This document shows positions 61,542-64,000 of a DNA stretch of 64,000 nt, piece by piece. The DNA is taken from positions 35,977-99,976 of the forward strand of contig JAHCAX010000007.1 of the NCBI GenBank assembly GCA_019634675.1. Direction: 5' to 3'. Source of the stretch: Acherontichlamydia pituitae. Its GTDB lineage: Bacteria > Chlamydiota > Chlamydiia > Chlamydiales > Rhabdochlamydiaceae. Below the pieces are notes generated by a model, which worked only from the letters and a program-made list of their open reading frames with translations, searched no databases and was not told where the DNA came from. The translations under genes were made by a program, and so were the position numbers. The number at the start of each line of letters is the position of its first letter. Within the stretch, counting starts at the first letter, position 1.

Positions 61542-62588
61542 ATGCACAGCACTCCCCTCCCCTCGATCCAAGAAATCAAACAGCTCTTTCCTATCCATTC
61601 CCACCACATGCAGTTCATTGCGGAAAGCCGGATCCACGCCAAGGCCATTTTAAATGGCACAGACAAGCGCAAAGTGGTTATCGTAGGGCCTTGTTCGATC
61701 CATGACAAGAACGCAGCGATCGAATACGCCAAACGGTTCAAAAAGCTCTCCCATGAAGTGAGCAAATCCCTATTTTTGGTCATGAGGGTCTATGTGGAAA
61801 AGCCTCGGACGATCACAGGCTGGAAAGGGTTGATCTACGATCCCCATCTTGATGGAAGCCATGATATCCAAACAGGACTGATCTGGACGAGGGAACTAAT
61901 GATGGCGCTGACGGAAATGAAAGTCCCTATCGCAACGGAATTTGTCGATCCGCTGGCCGCCTACTACGTCCAAGACTTGATCACATGGGGATTTATCGGC
62001 GCGCGCACATCAGCTTCCCAGCCCCATCGGCAGCTTGCCTCTGCATTAAAAATCCCCACAGGCTTTAAAAACAGCACCGATGGGAATCTCGACCATGCCG
62101 TCAATGGGGTGATCTCGGCAAAGACATCCCATTGCTTTATGAACATTGATGAAGAAGGGCATCTATGCTCAGTGCAGAGCGATGGAAACCCATGGAGCCA
62201 TATTGTCCTCAGAGGCTCGCAAGAAACGCCGAACTACGATGCGGCCTCTGTGCGCCTTGCCCTGCAAAAGCTAAAAAATGCCCATCTTTCCGAGCGGATC
62301 ATGATCGACTGTTCGCATGGAAATTGCCAAAAGGACCATGAGAAACAAGCTTCAGTCTTCCGGTCTGTTTTTGAACAGATCGAAGGAGGCAACGATTCGA
62401 TTTTCGGAGCGATGTTGGAAAGCCATTTGGAAAGCGGCAGCCAGCTGTTGCCCGAAGATCCGGCGCTGCTCCGCTATGCAACGTCGATCACCGACCCTTG
62501 CATCGATTGGCAAACAACGGAAGAACTGATCTATTCGGCAAGCGAGGGGCTCTCTTCTTCCCTTTCCTCGTCGCTTGCAGGGAGTTGA
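61542..62588 (+). CDS. aroG: 3-deoxy-7-phosphoheptulonate synthase, class I (AroF/G/H type)
   Basis: 348 residues from ATG 61542 (MHSTPLPSIQEIKQLFPIHS). First step of the shikimate pathway, joining PEP and erythrose 4-phosphate. Conserved: VGPCSIHD, VYVEKPRTITGWKGLIYDP, PIATEFVDPLAAYY, GARTSASQ, PTGFKNSTDG, and IDCSHGNCQKDHEKQ (metal-binding His). The family's GARTTESQ has become GARTSASQ here, a change in an active-site loop worth noting. Gene end overlaps the convergent lipoprotein gene by 58 bp. E4P supply by transaldolase (11629-12585) would feed this step. Confidence 0.93.
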   Translation: MHSTPLPSIQEIKQLFPIHSHHMQFIAESRIHAKAILNGTDKRKVVIVGPCSIHDKNAAIEYAKRFKKLSHEVSKSLFLVMRVYVEKPRTITGWKGLIYDPHLDGSHDIQTGLIWTRELMMALTEMKVPIATEFVDPLAAYYVQDLITWGFIGARTSASQPHRQLASALKIPTGFKNSTDGNLDHAVNGVISAKTSHCFMNIDEEGHLCSVQSDGNPWSHIVLRGSQETPNYDAASVRLALQKLKNAHLSERIMIDCSHGNCQKDHEKQASVFRSVFEQIEGGNDSIFGAMLESHLESGSQLLPEDPALLRYATSITDPCIDWQTTEELIYSASEGLSSSLSSSLAGS

Positions 62589-63040
62589 ATCTCCTCTTTG
62601 ATCGTGATCAAGTTCACCCAAAGCTGGTGCTTCCATTCACGGAACAAGGTCCCATCCTCATCGACAATTTCCGCCTTGTAGGTCAAGATCCCTTTTGTCT
62701 GATCATACTCTTCATCCAAAAGCTTGTAGGTCACCCAACCCATCCTCTTGTCGATAGGGAAACAAATCGTCTTTTCTGTATAGTTCCAGAAGAGCATGGT
62801 CAGTTGAATGTGGGGCTTTTTTCTTAAGAGCTCTTTAGGAACGCGCCAATCGATAATCATCATCTGTCCGACCGGGGGGTGGTCTTGGCGAGGATCTGGA
62901 GTCTTCACGTGGGTGCTGGCAAGATACCGGACATCGACCCACTGCTGTGCAACGGAGACGTAATACTTTTCACAACCGCTTAATGATAAAAGGGCTAATG
63001 CAAGAAATCCGATCGATATTTTTTTTTTAAACCAAACCAT
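62531..63040 (-). CDS. Putative lipoprotein of unknown function
   Basis: 169 residues from ATG 63040 (MVWFKKKISIGFLALALLSL). Lipobox LSGC with Cys23, so a lipid-anchored envelope protein. Mature part (YYVSVAQQWVDVRYLAST to LPASDEEREEESPSLAE) has a beta-rich look, with an acidic end. No family recognised. Its 3' end overlaps the DAHP synthase gene on the other strand by 58 bp. A TTG nine bases upstream also opens the frame. Confidence 0.75.
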   Translation of the reverse strand: MVWFKKKISIGFLALALLSLSGCEKYYVSVAQQWVDVRYLASTHVKTPDPRQDHPPVGQMMIIDWRVPKELLRKKPHIQLTMLFWNYTEKTICFPIDKRMGWVTYKLLDEEYDQTKGILTYKAEIVDEDGTLFREWKHQLWVNLITIKEEIQLPASDEEREEESPSLAE

Positions 63041-63090
63041 CGTGCACAATTCTACGAAACAGATTATAATCGTCCATTAAGCCTTTTCCC

Positions 63091-63630
63091 ATGGTAAATA
63101 TGCAAGCAGATAATGACAGTTCGTGGAACACGTTTCCGAAGCAAGCAGTCTACGGAATCATCTTCAATCAAGAGCGCACTCAAGTGCTCATGGTCAAGCG
63201 AAGGGACATCCCTGTTTGGGTCCTGCCTGGCGGCGGCAGAGACCGCGATGAAACACCGGAAGAGGGGGCTGTCCGCGAAGTGTTGGAAGAAACCGGCTAC
63301 AGCGTTGCGATCATCCGAAAGGTCGCCGAATACCTCCCTGTGAACAAAATGACCCAGTACACCCATCTGTTCGAATGCCGCATCCTCGAAGGATCGGCGC
63401 AAATTGGCGCTGAAACGCAAAAGGTAGGCTATTTCCCCTTAAGTTCGCTGCGCAAGCTTCCTCCCCCTTTTGAAGGATGGATCCTCGATGCAGCGGCCAA
63501 CCATCCCCATGTCTTACGTAAAAAGATCGAAGGGGTCACCTGGCTGAAATTCTTTAAGCTCCTGCTCAGCCATCCGATCTTAGTCGGACGCTACGTCCTG
63601 ACAAAGCTAGGCATCCACATCAACACCTAG
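63091..63630 (+). CDS. NUDIX hydrolase
   Basis: 179 residues. Nudix box GGRDRDETPEEGAVREVLEE complete (G-x5-E-x7-RE-V-x-EE). Preceded by VYGIIFNQERTQVLMVKRRD, the usual first strands. C-terminal half (WILDAAANHPHVLRKKIEGV) is specific to this protein. It lies in a divergent pair with the lipoprotein at 62531-63040 (50-bp gap). The stop overlaps the stop of a decayed ATPase gene on the minus strand. Substrate unknown. An alternative start is the Met at residue 4. Confidence 0.85.
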   Translation: MVNMQADNDSSWNTFPKQAVYGIIFNQERTQVLMVKRRDIPVWVLPGGGRDRDETPEEGAVREVLEETGYSVAIIRKVAEYLPVNKMTQYTHLFECRILEGSAQIGAETQKVGYFPLSSLRKLPPPFEGWILDAAANHPHVLRKKIEGVTWLKFFKLLLSHPILVGRYVLTKLGIHINT

Positions 63631-63900
63631 TTTTGAAGCGTCCGTACAGCATGTTTGTAATTCAACAGATCGATCGCATGAACTTTCTGATCTTGATCTC
63701 TTGCATAGATCAGAAATCTTTTAGCAATCCCCTTAGATCGCTTTCTGCCAGGTTTCTAACATCAAGTTCCTCCAAGTTAGCATACGACTTTATCAGGAAC
63801 TGTGTGTATGACCAAGGTCATCTTTCCAGACTAGCGAGCGCCAAAAACAGTAATGACGGAATAACAATCTGCAAGTCCTTGAAGCTCCGTCTTCATCCCT
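63627..63900 (-). pseudogene. Remnant of an AAA/DUF4143 ATPase
   Basis: Minus-strand fragments in different frames: LQGLADCYSVITVFGAR, a stop, SGKMTLVIHTVPDK (Walker A remnant), then YANLEELDVRNLAESDLRGL (the LExPDVRxLAxxDPRGFL block of AAA_14 proteins), then RFLIYARDQDQKVHAIDLLN and YKHAVRTLQN with a TAG stop. The last piece resembles the end of DUF4143 (LIYGGD... type). The middle ~250 residues are missing. Internal deletion plus two frameshifts and a stop make it non-functional. The upstream part (63900-64000) shows nothing I can assign. Confidence 0.6.
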
Positions 63901-64000
63901 CTCTTTTAAACACACAAGCATTACCAATCTGAAGTTCAACTTCAGTTTATACTGCTTCCACTTCAATCGCAGAGACGCTTTTGCGCTTGAATCTTCACCA

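Noticed and set aside
63633..63932. 99-codon plus-strand frame at the right edge
   Set aside because: It is antisense to the decayed DUF4143 ATPase fragments and has no family similarity.
1..64000. tRNA and rRNA genes
   Set aside because: Intergenic regions were read for cloverleaf features such as GGTTCGAATCC; none was found.

Overview
The window looks like a chromosomal segment from a member of the phylum Chlamydiota, most likely an amoeba-associated (environmental) family rather than the animal-pathogenic Chlamydiaceae. The main evidence is a seven-gene archaeal/V-type ATPase operon (15645-23208) in the chlamydial order E, DUF2764 protein, A, B, D, I, K. A transaldolase lies close to its 5' side. 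Around it sit many predicted secreted or inclusion-membrane-like proteins with two adjacent hydrophobic segments. The genus cannot be fixed from sequence alone.

Layout, left to right. 2-961 is the 3' part of prfC. 1269-5886 holds four paralogues of an unrecognised family in two convergent pairs. 6373-8099 is an ABC-2 exporter pair. 8155-10558 is a cluster of small hydrophobic paralogues, one of them decayed. 10697-12585 has two tandem transaldolase genes, the second lacking a catalytic Glu. 12686-15386 holds four exported proteins of unknown role. 15645-23208 is the V-ATPase operon. 24268-32559 is a 2,763-residue autotransporter. 33599-34999 is fumC. 34986-42723 is an Rhs locus with a complete Sec-signal-bearing Rhs toxin, immunity genes and two orphan C-terminal cassettes. 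42817-43902 is a dead IS630-type element. 44132-48745 has a NUDIX/monooxygenase pair and an osmoprotectant-type ABC transporter. 49148-55010 has a TrmH-type methyltransferase, an AAA/DUF4143 ATPase and valS. 55076-61468 has an ankyrin-repeat protein, a protein with an OGFr-like (eukaryotic-type) domain, a Na+/alanine symporter and a membrane-anchored phospholipase D-like protein. 61542-63630 has a DAHP synthase, a lipoprotein and a NUDIX hydrolase. The right edge holds a decayed DUF4143 ATPase.

How the genes fit together. Housekeeping genes (prfC, tal, V-ATPase, fumC, valS, DAHP synthase) are GC-balanced and closely packed. Between them are islands of host- or competitor-directed genes, several preceded by long AT-rich leaders. 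The small mobile DNA is notable: two copies of a ~190-bp repeat with inverted ends (33363-33550 and 48836-49183), the second split by a 162-bp, almost fully palindromic element flanked by a 3-bp TTA duplication. The Rhs locus shows how orphan toxin cassettes arise by duplication and internal deletion. Two proteins 35 kb apart share an N-terminal SYYxP-type repeat ahead of a double membrane segment, a possible targeting signature.
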